Translations under genes and position numbers: made by a program
Assembly (NCBI RefSeq): GCF_000295955.2
Contig: NZ_ALXE01000009.1
Location: 1-64,000 of the forward strand
Origin: Pantoea sp. A4
Lineage (GTDB): Bacteria; Pseudomonadota; Gammaproteobacteria; Enterobacterales; Enterobacteriaceae
Direction of reading: 5' to 3'
DNA: 64,000 nucleotides
Shown: in pieces, positions 17,724 through 27,818 of the stretch
How the letters are laid out: each line of letters starts with the position of its first letter
Position numbering within the stretch: the first letter of the stretch is position 1
Notes under the pieces: model-generated
Told to the model about the DNA's origin: nothing
What the model saw: only the letters and a program-made list of their open reading frames with translations
Database searches by the model: none

Positions 17724-18823
17724 TTAAGTGCTAAAGGGGAAACGGTAAACTGACCGGGGTCCATGGGTTGCATCTTTCCCCTTGTTGTTATCTGCCAGAT
17801 ACTCAATCTGAGGCGCGGGCACTTAGATCCAGCCGTCTGAGATGACGAGAGCGTCGGGCGTTATGAGCTTCTCATTCTGAATTAGCCTCTTTAGCGTACC
17901 GTCAGGCAGGAGTTTATCGACGGAGCGGTTTTCCACGTTCGAAAGATAAGTATTCCCTGCCGCATCGATGGCGGAGCCACTTATAGACGGGATATCCGCA
18001 ACTTTCTCAATTTGTCCCACGAGTGTTTTATCACTTAACCGCTGATCTTTTAATGAAGCCGTAGGGATACGACAAAGCGGGCCGGTCGGGGACGCATAGT
18101 AAAGCCATCGTCCGTCAGGGCTGACCTCGATAACGTCACTGTGCACGGCAGGGCGCTTTCCGCGGTTATCTTCAAGAATTCGGCCCTGGTAGCCTTTCTG
18201 AACGAGCCCCTCAGGTTTACGCAGCAATGCATTTCCAGAGAGCCTCCTTATCGTTTTGCCCGTCTCAAGGTCGTGAATGATGACGCCGCCAAGCCCTGAA
18301 TCAGTCACATACACTGAGTTACCCTGTATGCGCAGGTCGTTAGGCGCTCCACCAGGCGGTAAAGCTTTTTTTTCATCAAATCGGATAACTGAAGCCGCTT
18401 CGCCTGTTGCGATGTTGAATGCAACGAGTTTTGCTGCTCCCTTTGAAGGTTGCTCTCCCTGAGTGGCCCCCTGATCAACCGCCCACAGCAGGCCGTCACC
18501 GAAGTGATGGCAGGCATTAACGTTGACAAGGCTGTTGAGACCTTCATCACCCGACGTCCATTCATTCCAGTGATTACCCGGGAAGGGGGCCAGGCCAGAT
18601 TCGGTCACGCGCGCAAGCGCCGGCGACTTCTCATGCCCTTTAAAGCGGGGGGGAAGTTGAGGAACATGGTGCCGCTGGCTGAGACAGCAATGCCGTTGGC
18701 AAGCCAGGGTGAAGTGGCAGCAACCTGAAGTTGCAGATTTACCATCGACTCTGCCGCAGCGAAGGCTGCCCGCAACAGGCACAATGTTGCGAGTCCGCCC
18801 GCAATAAATTCACGTCTTTGCAT
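17724..18823 (-). pseudogene. SMP-30/royal-jelly-like exported protein, broken twice
   Basis: From ATG 18823 the frame gives MQRREFIAGGLATLC and an Ala-rich signal peptide with a possible twin-arginine motif, then a beta-propeller-like protein (SGDEGLNSLVNVN, DSGLGGVIIHD, VIEVSPDGRWLYYASPTG, GSAIDAAGNTYLSNVEN). The frame shifts at a run of seven C near 18650, and TAA at 17823 interrupts the conserved WIYVPxPQIEYLADNN end, which continues to 17724. Two lesions mean it is probably dead, unless the C-run is a sequencing error. Confidence 0.75.
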
Positions 18824-18846
18824 CGTCTGGCCTCCGGTTGAAAGAT

Positions 18847-19368
18847 TCAGGCTTCCGGTATCCAGCGCTGCTGAGTGGCTTCTGCGTCGTAGCGAATGCC
18901 TGAAGGCAGTGTGATGAGCTCAATGAGGACGCCAAAAGGGGTCATGCCGAACCACGTCTGATTGCCCACCCCATCCTCCTGAGCAAAGCAGTCGGAAGGG
19001 CCTTCAAGCATTTCAGCGCCATGCTCCCGCATTCTTTCCGCTGCCTGGTGAATGTTATCCACATACAGTGAGAAGTGGTTAATTCCCGGCATGCCCGGAT
19101 GAGAGGAGTGATCTTTCGCGGCAGGCTGTGTCTGAAATAACTCAACATTGCACCCATTCTTCAGCCGTAGCATGGACAGGCCGATTAACCTGAGTTCTGC
19201 AGGGAAGCCATTGAGAGGAGCCATTTTCTTGCCCGGAATAAACTTTTCAGCGTCAGTGGGCGGAACGATACGGTAGAGCACAGATGCATCCAGTGCGCCG
19301 ATGAAGAAATGTTCTGCCTGCTTTAAATCAGAAACGGTAATGCCAATATGTTCAATTCCGCGGATCAT
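18847..19368 (-). CDS. VOC (glyoxalase/dioxygenase-fold) protein
   Basis: 173 residues from ATG 19368, with AAGGAT upstream. Starts with the VOC motif GIEHIGITVSDLKQAEHFF, has a second half beginning GINHFSLYVDNIHQA, and ends with FGVLIELI, placing likely metal ligands at His6, His114 and the late Glu. Substrate unknown. It lies between the broken SMP-30-like gene and the GH15 gene, all on the minus strand, so cotranscription is possible. Confidence 0.85.
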   Translation of the reverse strand: MIRGIEHIGITVSDLKQAEHFFIGALDASVLYRIVPPTDAEKFIPGKKMAPLNGFPAELRLIGLSMLRLKNGCNVELFQTQPAAKDHSSHPGMPGINHFSLYVDNIHQAAERMREHGAEMLEGPSDCFAQEDGVGNQTWFGMTPFGVLIELITLPSGIRYDAEATQQRWIPEA

Positions 19369-19458
19369 CGGTGATATCCTTTTTAAAGTGATGCAGGAGG
19401 GCCAGCCGGGTTGTATCTGTAAAGCTGGCACCCTGCCTTCAGATAAAACGTCTGAGGT

Positions 19459-21273
19459 TTAAGCGTGATCGGTCAGCGCCTGCGCCGCACAGATGAGAGC
19501 CAGGTGGCTCAACCCCTGTGGCATGTTGCCGCGCCACTCGCCGCTGCGGACATCAAACATTTCATTGAAGGTTTCGACGTTACCGCGCTGGCAGAGCTTA
19601 TCCAGAATCTCTTCCATTGCCTCTTCGGCTACCCGGGTGTCACCCATGGCCGCCAGCGCCTCGACCAGCCAGAAAGAGCAGGCAATAAACGTGCTTTCTT
19701 CCTGCTCAACGCCGCTGTAACGGTATAGCATCGCGCTGCCGTGGCCTAAATCCTGCCGGATGGCACGATAAGTGGCACGCATGCGTTCCGGGTTAACCGT
19801 GTTGCCATAGTGGTGTACCAGCGCCAGAGCGGCATCGAGCTTACCGTCTGCGTGGGGATAGAAGAGGTATGCCTGCTTTTCCTCCGACCAGCAGTGCTGT
19901 TCAATCCATTCACTAATGCGCTCCCGCTCCCGCTCCCAGCGCTGAATCCAGGTGGGTTCAATATGTTTTGCTTTTGCCAGTGAAACCGCGCTGTCAAGCG
20001 CCAGCCAGCAGGCCATTTTGGAGTGGGTATAATGCTGTTCGTCTGGCAACTCCCAGATCCCGCTATCTTTCTGACGCCACTGATCGGCACAGTAGTTCGC
20101 CAGCTGTCCCAGCATGCGCGAAGTTTCAAGATCCAGAATGTGGCCGGCGCGGATGAAGAGTTCTGCCGTGGCCAGCATGTCGCCATACATGCTCAGCTGA
20201 ACCTGGTCGCGTGCGTTGTTACCGACACGAACAGGAAGAGAGTTCTGATAACCGCGTAAGGTGAGGTAACTCTCTGCAGGAACCACACCGCCTTCAAGCG
20301 TGTAACAGGCGCGCAGCCGGGTGCCGTGGCGTATGATGGTTTTCGATAACCAGGAAAAAGCGGCTTTGCAGTCTTCCAGCGCGCCCAGGAAAACGAACGA
20401 CTTGATAATCAGGCAGGCGTCGCGTACCCATGCATAGCGATAGTCATAATTCTTCTCCCCCCCAATGCCCTCAGGCAGTGAGGTGGTCGCCGCAGCGGCC
20501 AGGGCACCGGTTGGCGAATACCAGAGGAATTTGAGAGACAGCGCCGAGCGTCTCACGTTATCTGCATAGCGGCCTGCATAGCTCAGGCTGTGCGTCCAGT
20601 CGCGCCACGCCGTATGGCTGGTTTCAATACGGGCATCAATGGCTTTCAAATCAGGCACAGCCAGCGGCTCGCGCTCCGTCACCAGCAGGGCGACCAGAGA
20701 GTGGCTTTCAGGTCGGGTGCGAAGCGTTGCGCGTATTATCCCATCGCCGCGCTCAGTGATTAGCCAGTCTTCAGTCGTGCGCAGCATCGCCAACAGATCG
20801 GCAAGATGATAAACGTCTCCTTGTTCTGTGTCGTCCCGCCACGGTGAGCGTGTTTCGGCTGCGGTGCCGAAGCGTAACGTTAGGCACAGCTCAACTTCGC
20901 CTTTAACCCCTTCAATACGTCTTGCTAGTTCGCTCCAGGGAAGACGACCGGCCAGCGTGCTGTTGATGGACTCTGTGATGAGTACACTGCCAGCCGACGT
21001 GAAAAACCGAGTTTCAAGTATATTGCTGTGAGGGCGGTAAGCCCGTTCTGTACGGTACTCATCTAAAGGTTCTATCTGGAAAAAGCCGCCAATTTCCGGA
21101 TCCAACATGCGGTCAAATAATGGCGGTGAATCAAGGTTTGGTGCACACCACCAGTCTATGGCCCCATCAGGGGCAATAAGTGCCACAGACCGACCCTCAC
21201 CAATGGCCGCATAGTCCCCAAGACGGGCAAATCCATCCTCGCGCATCGGCGATTGTAGTATCTGATTAATCAT
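19459..21273 (-). CDS. Glycoside hydrolase family 15 protein (trehalase/glucoamylase-like)
   Basis: 604 residues from ATG 21273; longer upstream frames overlap the SDR gene and lack a ribosome site, while AGGGA precedes this ATG. N-terminal trehalase-like domain (YAAIGEGRSVALIAPDGAIDWWCAPNLDSP), then the (alpha/alpha)6 domain with NYDYRYAWVRDA, GIWELPDEQHYTHSKMACW and GNMPQGLSHLALI. Catalytic acids are probably the Glu of GIWELPDE and a late Glu near NEMFD. Cytoplasmic (no signal). Trehalose or alpha-glucan hydrolysis is inferred from the family. Confidence 0.9.
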   Translation of the reverse strand: MINQILQSPMREDGFARLGDYAAIGEGRSVALIAPDGAIDWWCAPNLDSPPLFDRMLDPEIGGFFQIEPLDEYRTERAYRPHSNILETRFFTSAGSVLITESINSTLAGRLPWSELARRIEGVKGEVELCLTLRFGTAAETRSPWRDDTEQGDVYHLADLLAMLRTTEDWLITERGDGIIRATLRTRPESHSLVALLVTEREPLAVPDLKAIDARIETSHTAWRDWTHSLSYAGRYADNVRRSALSLKFLWYSPTGALAAAATTSLPEGIGGEKNYDYRYAWVRDACLIIKSFVFLGALEDCKAAFSWLSKTIIRHGTRLRACYTLEGGVVPAESYLTLRGYQNSLPVRVGNNARDQVQLSMYGDMLATAELFIRAGHILDLETSRMLGQLANYCADQWRQKDSGIWELPDEQHYTHSKMACWLALDSAVSLAKAKHIEPTWIQRWERERERISEWIEQHCWSEEKQAYLFYPHADGKLDAALALVHHYGNTVNPERMRATYRAIRQDLGHGSAMLYRYSGVEQEESTFIACSFWLVEALAAMGDTRVAEEAMEEILDKLCQRGNVETFNEMFDVRSGEWRGNMPQGLSHLALICAAQALTDHA

Positions 21274-21343
21274 TGCTCTTCCCTGCATGCTGAGACGACA
21301 ACGTGGCCGCTTTCGGCCACGTTCTTCAAAATCCTGCTGACAC

Positions 21344-22237
21344 TCAGACCGTGCCGGTGCCGCCATCGGAGCACCAAACTTGTCCGGAGGCGAAGCTGTT
21401 GGTGGTTTCAGCGAAGGTGACATAGAGAGGCGCAATTTCTGCCGGCTGGCCAGGACGCCCCAGCGGTGCGGTGGCACCAAACTGCTCAACTTTTTCCTGT
21501 GGCTGGCCACCGCAGATCTGCAGAGGCGTCCAGTAAGGTCCGGGTGCGACAGCGTTAACGCGGATTTGCTGTTCGCCCAACTGCTTCGCGAGGGCTTTGG
21601 TGAAAGCGGCTATCGAAGCTTTTGTCTGAGCGTAGTCCAGTAGAATGGCGCTCGGTTCGTAGGCCTGTACTGAGGTGGTATTGATGATGGATGAACCGGC
21701 AGGCATGTATTCCAGCGCCGCTTTGGTTATCCAGAACATCGCATAAACGTTGGTCTTAAATGTAGCGTCAAAATCTTCCGTAGATAGCGTACGAATCGAT
21801 TCGTTAAACTGCTGGCGCCCGGCATTATTAACCAGAATATCCAGACCATTTAATTGAGTGGCAGCTTCATTGACCAGTTGCTGACAAAATTCTTCCGAAC
21901 GAATATCGCCGGGAATGGCAACGGCTTTTCGGCCTTCCGCTTCGATTAATTTAACAACTTCAGCGGCATCCTGCTCTTCATCTGGCAAATAATTAATAGC
22001 AACATCGGCGCCTTCTCGGGCATACGCGATAGCAACGGCACGTCCAATTCCAGAGTCTCCGCCAGTGATCAGTGCTTTACGTCCGGTTAGACGTCCTGTA
22101 CCCCGATAGCTCGTTTCACCATGGTCGGGGCACGGCTCCATTTTGCTCGCCAGACCCGGGAAAGGCTGATGCTGTTTTTTAAACGGCGGCTTTGGATATT
22201 CCTGCGTGATGAGATTCTTATTGGTAAATGAGTTCAT
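21344..22237 (-). CDS. YghA-like SDR oxidoreductase
   Basis: 297 residues matching E. coli YghA: N-terminal extension with EYPKPPFKKQ, Rossmann motif GGDSGIGRAVAIAYAREGADV (about 59-79), NNAG, and a Ser...YAQTK active site. NAD(P)H-dependent aldehyde/ketone reduction is known for YghA. GGAGAT precedes the start. It is 70 bases upstream of the GH15 gene on the same strand, so a stress operon with GH15 and VOC genes is plausible. Confidence 0.9.
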   Translation of the reverse strand: MNSFTNKNLITQEYPKPPFKKQHQPFPGLASKMEPCPDHGETSYRGTGRLTGRKALITGGDSGIGRAVAIAYAREGADVAINYLPDEEQDAAEVVKLIEAEGRKAVAIPGDIRSEEFCQQLVNEAATQLNGLDILVNNAGRQQFNESIRTLSTEDFDATFKTNVYAMFWITKAALEYMPAGSSIINTTSVQAYEPSAILLDYAQTKASIAAFTKALAKQLGEQQIRVNAVAPGPYWTPLQICGGQPQEKVEQFGATAPLGRPGQPAEIAPLYVTFAETTNSFASGQVWCSDGGTGTV

Positions 22238-22479
22238 CTGTATCTCCTTTTGGGTGAGTAATATAAGCCTGGCAAAAATGTGAGGTTTGTCACGCTGACA
22301 GACATTAAAATAATTTTTTTAATAAAAGCAGCGTAATTCTGTTTAATTATTGAGCAGCTTTAAAAAAGTAAACTGAGTGAATTAAACACCAGAGGAAAGT
22401 TGAGAAGATTCTTAATTATGGCGGCTGTAAATGTGCAGCTTGAACCGGATTGACAAAATGACCCGGAGATTATTCCTCA

Positions 22480-22886
22480 GGCAGGGTGACATGCCACGGC
22501 AGTAACTCACAGATGCAGTTGTCCCGCCGCTTGGCGATCATCGATAGTACGTGACTAAGATAGCATTCAGGAACGATGCCATTCAGACGGCAGCTGACGA
22601 TAAGTCCGTACAGTTGCGTGCCACGCTATCCATCGTGTTCGTAGCCGAAGAACCGATGATGTTTTCTCTCAAGATTTACCGTGCGCAGCAAGTTTACAGC
22701 CTGAATGTTGTCGGCCTCTGCCCAGCCGTCGCCAGCGTAGTTCTTCAGTGCTTCCCACGCATTCAGTATATATGCGAACGCTTTCACCAGCTCCGAGTGT
22801 CGTGACGGCTTTCCCGCAGCCAACCTGCATGCGTCTGGATCGCAATACGCATCAGTCAAAGCTGACTGTTGATAAGTTCTTGTCAT
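22480..22886 (-). pseudogene. IS66-family transposase remnant
   Basis: Minus-strand translation has SELVKAFAYILNAWEALKNYA, DGWAEADN and LERKHHRFFGYEHDG, a degenerate version of the TnpC end (EIDNNxAERAxR, GRKNxLFAGS). Key residues of the catalytic region are lost. A better-preserved IS66 relic is at 36530-36950. Confidence 0.65.
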
Positions 22887-22942
22887 GACTTAACCGCTCA
22901 CCTATTCTCGTTTCTTCTTTGGAAAGCGAAAAAGGAAAACTC

Positions 22943-23287
22943 ATGAAAAAGACGATCATTGCTGCAGCGGCTTGTCTATCGCTCTTATCCGGCGTGGCCA
23001 TCGCGGCCCCGGGTGACAATCTTGCCAGCGTAGCGGATGCGCACTTTTCAAAAGGCAGTAACGGCATTACCTACGTTGACGGGATTGTCACAAATACCAC
23101 GGACCACACCCTGAGCATGCAGAGCGTCAAAATCAACCTACTCAAGGACGGCATTGTTGTGGGTGATACCATTGGGCTGGGACAGAACATAGAGGCAGGT
23201 CAGCGGTGGAAGCTCCATGCGCCGGTAAATGCCAGTGAAACTCCTGACAGCTTCAAAGTGACGGAAGTGCTGCAGCTGCCTCACTGA
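22943..23287 (+). CDS. Exported FxLYD-like protein
   Basis: 114 residues from ATG 22943 with AAAGGAAAA upstream. A signal peptide (MKKTIIAAAACLSLLSGVAIA) is followed by a beta-rich domain with ITYVDGIVTNTTDHTLSMQSVKI and IEAGQRWKLHAPV, the FxLYD pattern. Likely periplasmic. Function unknown. It lies between the IS66 and ISNCY relics. Confidence 0.8.
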   Translation: MKKTIIAAAACLSLLSGVAIAAPGDNLASVADAHFSKGSNGITYVDGIVTNTTDHTLSMQSVKINLLKDGIVVGDTIGLGQNIEAGQRWKLHAPVNASETPDSFKVTEVLQLPH

Positions 23288-23339
23288 CAGTGATTAGCTG
23301 GCCTGCCAGATTCGGTAGGCCAGTAGCCTAGCTATGAAG

Positions 23340-23843
23340 TTATTCTGGCGTTTTGTTTTTTTTCTCAGATATATAGCTTGTTTCAGGAACGTCATTTCTC
23401 ACTGGAGCCAAATCGACAATTACGCTATCTTTAGACGAGTTCCGCAACGCAGGCGCGACGACAGCGTGGCTGCTGGATCTTCGGCGCACGTAGTCTGCGG
23501 GGATCCAGAGGCCGGAAAGTATCATCAGCTTATGCACCTTTTCTTTAGATAACACCACGCCGTGGAGTTAGGCCAGCTTCTCACATGCCCGCGTCGGACC
23601 GAAGCCAGTATAACGTTCGCGGATGATCTGGATAGCATGTTCAGCGAGAGCCTCAGGCAGCTGGTAATTGCTGGGCTTGCCGCGCCGCCAGTCAGCCATA
23701 CCGAGCGGACAATCAGTACGGTAGCGCTGGATTATGCGGCGGCACTATCTGTCAGAAATACCGAGACACTCCGCAGCAAGATTGGTTGTCAGCCGCCGGT
23801 CGACAACGTCCTGAATTATTTTAAGCCGGTTAACTTCATTCAT
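23340..23843 (-). pseudogene. ISNCY transposase remnant, N-terminal part
   Basis: Starts at ATG 23843 with MNEVNRLKIIQDVVDRRLT and LAAECLGISDR, the helix-turn-helix start of ISNCY transposases, followed by decayed frames and VLSKEKVHKLMILSGLWIP. It ends where the catalytic core would begin. Stops and shifts throughout. Confidence 0.7.
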
Positions 23844-24059
23844 CTTGAAAAATTCCACATCAGAAGCCGCCATCTCAGGGGCCTCAGCAGGTTGCCCGAA
23901 GCGGGCAGGTAAGGTAAGAAAGGTCAGGTTAGCTTTACCTTTATAAAACATGTCTATCCTGATTTTAAATGTCATTCTGATTTCCCATTTTTGAATGTCA
24001 CTTTCGGCTGTTTTCTTAATAAAAGAAAAGGGCAGTGCGCTCATTTTTTTAGACTAGAT

Positions 24060-24580
24060 TTGAAGAGTGGTGGCTCAGCCACAACGGGATTTATCGCCCT
24101 GAGTTGCTCCTGAATCTGCGCCCGTCTCCCGGGCATGTGTGTGCTGCGTTCACGTTTGCCGGCCACGTCCAGCTCATCCGGTTTCTCCTGCGCCAGTTTC
24201 AGTACCGCGCCCAGTCTTTTATTATCAATAATGCGCCCTTGCTGATAAACTCCATATTATGGAACATCTGGTACTCTAGGTCTTTGATGCCTGCAGTGAC
24301 GGAAGACGAGCGTGCCGTCCGGGTAGTCAAATGCGAGAATTTTCTCTACGGCAATGTGCGAGTTTTCCTCCGTGTGTTCAACCAAGTATAAAATTTTATC
24401 GTACTGAAAAGTCACTGATTTTGAGAACGTGTGCTGTGTCTGCCAGGCGACGATATCGTCCAACTCTTGGCCGCTCACCAAAACGATGCGGCGCAGGTTT
24501 TTCGGGTAATTTAGCCGGTCGGGCAAAGCGCTGGTTAAAGTCCTGGATGAATGTTTCCAGCCAGGCGTTAGCTGAATGAA
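24060..24580 (-). pseudogene. ISNCY transposase remnant, C-terminal part
   Basis: Minus-strand frame contains LDDIVAWQTQHTFSKSVTFQYDKILYLVE and FDYPDGTLVFR, the C-terminal region of ISNCY transposases. It lies upstream (on the minus strand) of the N-terminal piece at 23340-23843, so the natural order is scrambled. Confidence 0.7.
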
Positions 24581-24803
24581 TACCGGTGAGCTACATATAC
24601 TTAGCTCGGGATAAAAACACATACTGGTAGCGCCTCTGAGCAAATCCTATTGCAACCATGATTAATTGGTTAGACGTGCGGTTTTGTGGATTTTTCTGGC
24701 AGTACTGGATTTAATTCTTATGATAATCAATATCATGCGTAATTTCGCGCAAGTGGATAGTATGTAGATCTGAAGCAGAAACCACGGAACTGAACACGGT
24801 AAC

Positions 24804-25046
24804 TGCTGAGCGAGTTCAGCCTCACGACGGCCTACCGGGCGCTGGGATGCATTGATCCGTAGGAAACGTCGGACGCGTATTTCATTATTTCCAACGACCG
24901 CGACGAGGTCCGGTTTATCGATAACCGCCACCTGCAGACCGTGTGTGTACGCCGGGACAGCACGGCATTCCGGTTGCCGCTCTCTTCCCTCGACGAACGT
25001 TTCGTGACCTGTGAACTCCCGATGTTACCCCTCAGGCTCAGCGATT
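24804..25046 (+). pseudogene. Coding relic ending over the ycgZ-like gene
   Basis: A plus-strand frame reads LLSEFSLTTAYRALGCIDP, then a TAG, then AYFIISNDRDEVRFIDNR and ERFVTCELP to TAA 25046. The 5' end is lost. Its last bases overlap the 3' end of the minus-strand gene at 25038. A more decayed equivalent precedes 11118. Family not recognised. Confidence 0.4.
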
Positions 25047-25277
25047 AAACAGCATTCTGAGTAGAAACTTTAGGTGTTCCCTTTCGGCCTCATCGTCGCT
25101 ACCGTCGAGGTGCCCTATTAGTTTCAGGCACAAGGCGGTGCGTGTCAGCCGCCGCTCCTTACGCAGGATTTCAACGGTGATGCGGCCCAGCAGCTCAATC
25201 TGGCAGGGGTGGGTGACCTGGCTGAAGTAGCCGGTCAGCCCAGCGTCTTTTTCCAAGGGTAGTCCGTTCTGTTGCAT
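25038..25277 (-). CDS. YcgZ-like small regulatory protein, copy B
   Basis: 79 residues from ATG 25277 (MQQNGL), the start aligned with the copy at 11125-11364. Core YFSQVTHPCQIELLGRITVEILR, LCLKLIGHLDG and a final FLLRMLF. Divergent from the main ycgZ operon. Both island copies keep it open, which suggests selection. Confidence 0.7.
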   Translation of the reverse strand: MQQNGLPLEKDAGLTGYFSQVTHPCQIELLGRITVEILRKERRLTRTALCLKLIGHLDGSDDEAEREHLKFLLRMLFNR

Positions 25278-25437
25278 GAAGTCTCTGTGTATGATTAATG
25301 ACGTCGGGCGCAAAATAACCGATGCACAGGCGCGTGTACAGTAGTAATCCTGCGGTGCTCTATCTTTAAAAAGCACCACCCGTTATTGCAGACAATTCAG
25401 CGGCATAAATTAACGCTCCGGTTATCAGGGAGGTTTA

Positions 25438-26031
25438 GTGAACAGAAACATAACGGCGGACGACAGCATGCCAATTACCCTACCCGACACCAGCTTCTGC
25501 CAGGTGCTCAATCCGGAAGATACCAACCGAACCGATCCCCGCGCGTTTCTTGACCGCGACGTGGAGCCGTTTACGTTGCCCGGGTTTGTGACCCCTTTCG
25601 GCTACGTCCTCTGGCAGAACAGCGCGGAGCGCCAGTTCAGGCTGGTCACGCAGGAGCCTGAGCCGGAGACTGTTTATGCGGTGCAGCAGGAGGAAACCGA
25701 AGACTTCATCTCACCGGAGCGCGCCTCCATACAGGTTATGGTAAGGCGTACCCGCCAGCCTCAGCATGAAGGGGCGGCGCACGGCCTGTCGCGGCGTTTT
25801 TTCTGCCATTTTCTGCACCGCTGGTCGATCATCATTACCGACAGCGCGCAGACTAACGCCGCAAAGGTGATGTGGGACGGTAAAGGGGAATCGGGCTGCC
25901 TGCATCCCGTGCGCAGCTGGCTGGCGTTCTGCGGCCACTGGGCCGCCTTCTGTTGGGGCACCGAGCCTGAGAGCCATCTTCGTAGACAGGTTGTCATCAG
26001 CACGCACCCTCTGAACGCCGCGCAGAACTGA
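25438..26031 (+). CDS. Hypothetical 197-residue protein
   Basis: Starts at GTG 25438, fixed by GGGAGG five bases upstream. The N-terminal half is acidic (EPEPETVYAVQQEETEDF). The second half has a basic segment, FFCHFLHRWSIIITDSAQTNAAKVMWDG, and several Trp/Cys. Not recognised. Copy A keeps only its two ends (11516-11650), so the protein is dispensable there. The C-terminus may be frameshifted, as coding character weakens after about residue 150. Confidence 0.55.
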   Translation: MNRNITADDSMPITLPDTSFCQVLNPEDTNRTDPRAFLDRDVEPFTLPGFVTPFGYVLWQNSAERQFRLVTQEPEPETVYAVQQEETEDFISPERASIQVMVRRTRQPQHEGAAHGLSRRFFCHFLHRWSIIITDSAQTNAAKVMWDGKGESGCLHPVRSWLAFCGHWAAFCWGTEPESHLRRQVVISTHPLNAAQN

Positions 26032-26280
26032 TGCAGCTGAGGAACGGCACGGCCGCAGAACAGTTCTCCACCGGAGGGTTATCACGCGCCGTTCCGCGCA
26101 CTAATCCTGGCGCATCCCAATGAAATGGCAAGCCGCAAGTGCTGTCAGGCCCGCGTTAAAGGTTCAGCCGTCCTTTGTCATACCCTTGAAAAAAGTGTCC
26201 TGAAGGCAGGCAGCCCAGTGCAGACGTGCCGCACTATAATAGTCTGATAAACTGGACAACTTTTATCTGAGGAAGACATT

Positions 26281-26463
26281 ATGACAACTGCAAGACGCGG
26301 TGGAGCCGGAAACTTCGCGGCCGACCCGGCACGCGCCTCTGAAGCGGGCAGCAAAAGCGGTGCCGCCAGTGGCGGCAACTTTAAAAACTGTCCCGACCGC
26401 GCACGCTAAGCCGGCCCTAAAGGCGGACTTATCAGCCGCCGGGCTCCCAAAACTGAAATTTGA
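26281..26463 (+). pseudogene. KGG stress protein gene with internal stop
   Basis: Aligned with the intact gene at 11839. Reads to PDRAR and then TAA (26407-26409), after which AGPKGGLISRR continues in frame to TGA 26461. One nonsense change in the second KGG unit. A 42-residue product with one complete KGG unit could still be made. Confidence 0.75.
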
Positions 26464-26936
26464 TTAGGCTCAATGGACGCACGCCGGGGGTAATATTTCA
26501 TCACGACGCGCTCAATTAGGAGATCTGTACTTCCTGATTATCTCTGATGTTAATGGACGATAACTACCAGCACTTTATCCCCTGGTTTTTTTATGCTCAG
26601 CTTATATTAACGGTCAGTACCCTGCAGTCTTATCATCCATATTTCAGGTCATGTTAAATCCTCTTCTAAGATTAAATCCCGAAACGCAGACATGCCCAGA
26701 CTGTACATCAGGATGAAAACGATTTTAGACCACTCATAAGGTTTATTCAGTGTTTTTCGATAATTACTTCTGATAATCTGTCAGGCATCTGGATTCAAGT
26801 TTTTTTTTATCGCTGTGCGGCTGTGCGAAATTCTGACTGACGGGATAATGCGCGGAAAGTATTTATACGGAACCGGTTTCCAGTCCGTTAAGCGGCTACA
26901 CTGAAATACCTTAATAAGGCGGAGGGAGAGCAGAGC
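26464..26936. other. Intergenic region in island B
   Basis: No gene seen. Partly alignable with 12022-12158. AT-rich, presumably with the promoter of the 26937 gene. Confidence 0.4.
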
Positions 26937-27191
26937 GTGCCTGATAATGACCATGACCAGCACCATCTGATTATTGGCGAAGCTGCGGTTCATCTGGCGG
27001 TCAATAATACGGATATTACCGTTGATTCTCTAATCCGTGAGCTGGCGAATATGGCCGCCAGCGAGAAAAATCCTGCGCGCTGCGTGCAGATAAGAGGGGC
27101 TAAACGCTGGCTCCGCGGGTTTAAGTCATTACCGGGCAACCGGGACGAGCTGAGATGGGTCACAGTATCGGGGCGCGGCTCAACGCACTGA
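26937..27191 (+). CDS. AriR-like small protein with GTG start
   Basis: 84 residues from GTG 26937 after GGAGGGAGAG. Core HLIIGEAAVHLAVNNTDITV, LIRELANMAA, RGAKRWLRGF fits the sub-group with 16131, 31662 and 33521. Island A holds only a decayed copy at 12159-12341. It lies upstream of the ycgZ promoter on the same strand. Confidence 0.7.
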   Translation: MPDNDHDQHHLIIGEAAVHLAVNNTDITVDSLIRELANMAASEKNPARCVQIRGAKRWLRGFKSLPGNRDELRWVTVSGRGSTH

Positions 27192-27370
27192 GGGGTTTTT
27201 GCCCGTCCGGCTTATACACCGGACAGGGTTCTTTCCTGAGACTCGGAAACGTACGTTCACCACAACATTATTCATCTTATACAAAAATTTCATTACCTCA
27301 CTCACCATTCGAATACTAATACTCACCTAAGTTACTGTTTACTAATACCTAGCACTTTTTGCAAAAAAAG

Positions 27371-27455
27371 ATAAGCTGTACAACAACACAATTGCTGTAC
27401 AAGTTTGATTTAGTTGTATAACTTTACGGTCAGATCGAGCCGACTACATTTTAGC
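27371..27455 (+). promoter_or_regulatory. Conserved ycgZ promoter/operator, copy B
   Basis: TGTACAA and TTGTATA form the same inverted repeat with 11-bp spacer as at 12518-12600. An additional CTGTACAAC lies just upstream at 27377. Candidate BluR-type operator. Confidence 0.5.
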
Positions 27456-27471
27456 TATTAAGAGGTTCACC

Positions 27472-27714
27472 ATGCGTCAGAACGTTACGAAATATCCGGA
27501 TTCTGCCAGCGACATTGCGAACTACTTCAGCAAGGCATCGGCGCCGACTCAGCAGGAAACGCTGGGGCAGATTGTCGTAGAAATCCTGCGCGCAGGCAAG
27601 ATCCTTAACCGTAAGGCCATTTGTACCAGACTGCTGCGCCGCCTCGAAGTGGCAGCGAATCAGGAAGAAGAGCGTCACTACCAGACGCTAATCGGCATGC
27701 TGTTTGAACGCTGA
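27472..27714 (+). CDS. ycgZ: YcgZ family connector protein, copy B
   Basis: 80 residues from ATG 27472, AAGAGG upstream. Closer to E. coli YcgZ in its QQETLGQIV-EIL segment than copy A. Ends LIGMLFER. Begins the second ycgZ-ymgA-like-ariR run. Role as for copy A, inferred from E. coli. Confidence 0.85.
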   Translation: MRQNVTKYPDSASDIANYFSKASAPTQQETLGQIVVEILRAGKILNRKAICTRLLRRLEVAANQEEERHYQTLIGMLFER

Positions 27715-27818
27715 ATAACCCCGGCGTGAAGAGGCGGGGCCCGCAGCATGCATTTAGGACCGCCCGGAATGGCGGTCCTGCCATGTTGGCCGGAAGGCAC
27801 GAACCGGAAGATGCGGGT

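Noticed and set aside
24662..24931. 89-residue minus-strand ORF
   Set aside because: Opposite the coding-like plus-strand relic 24804-25046; no ribosome site.
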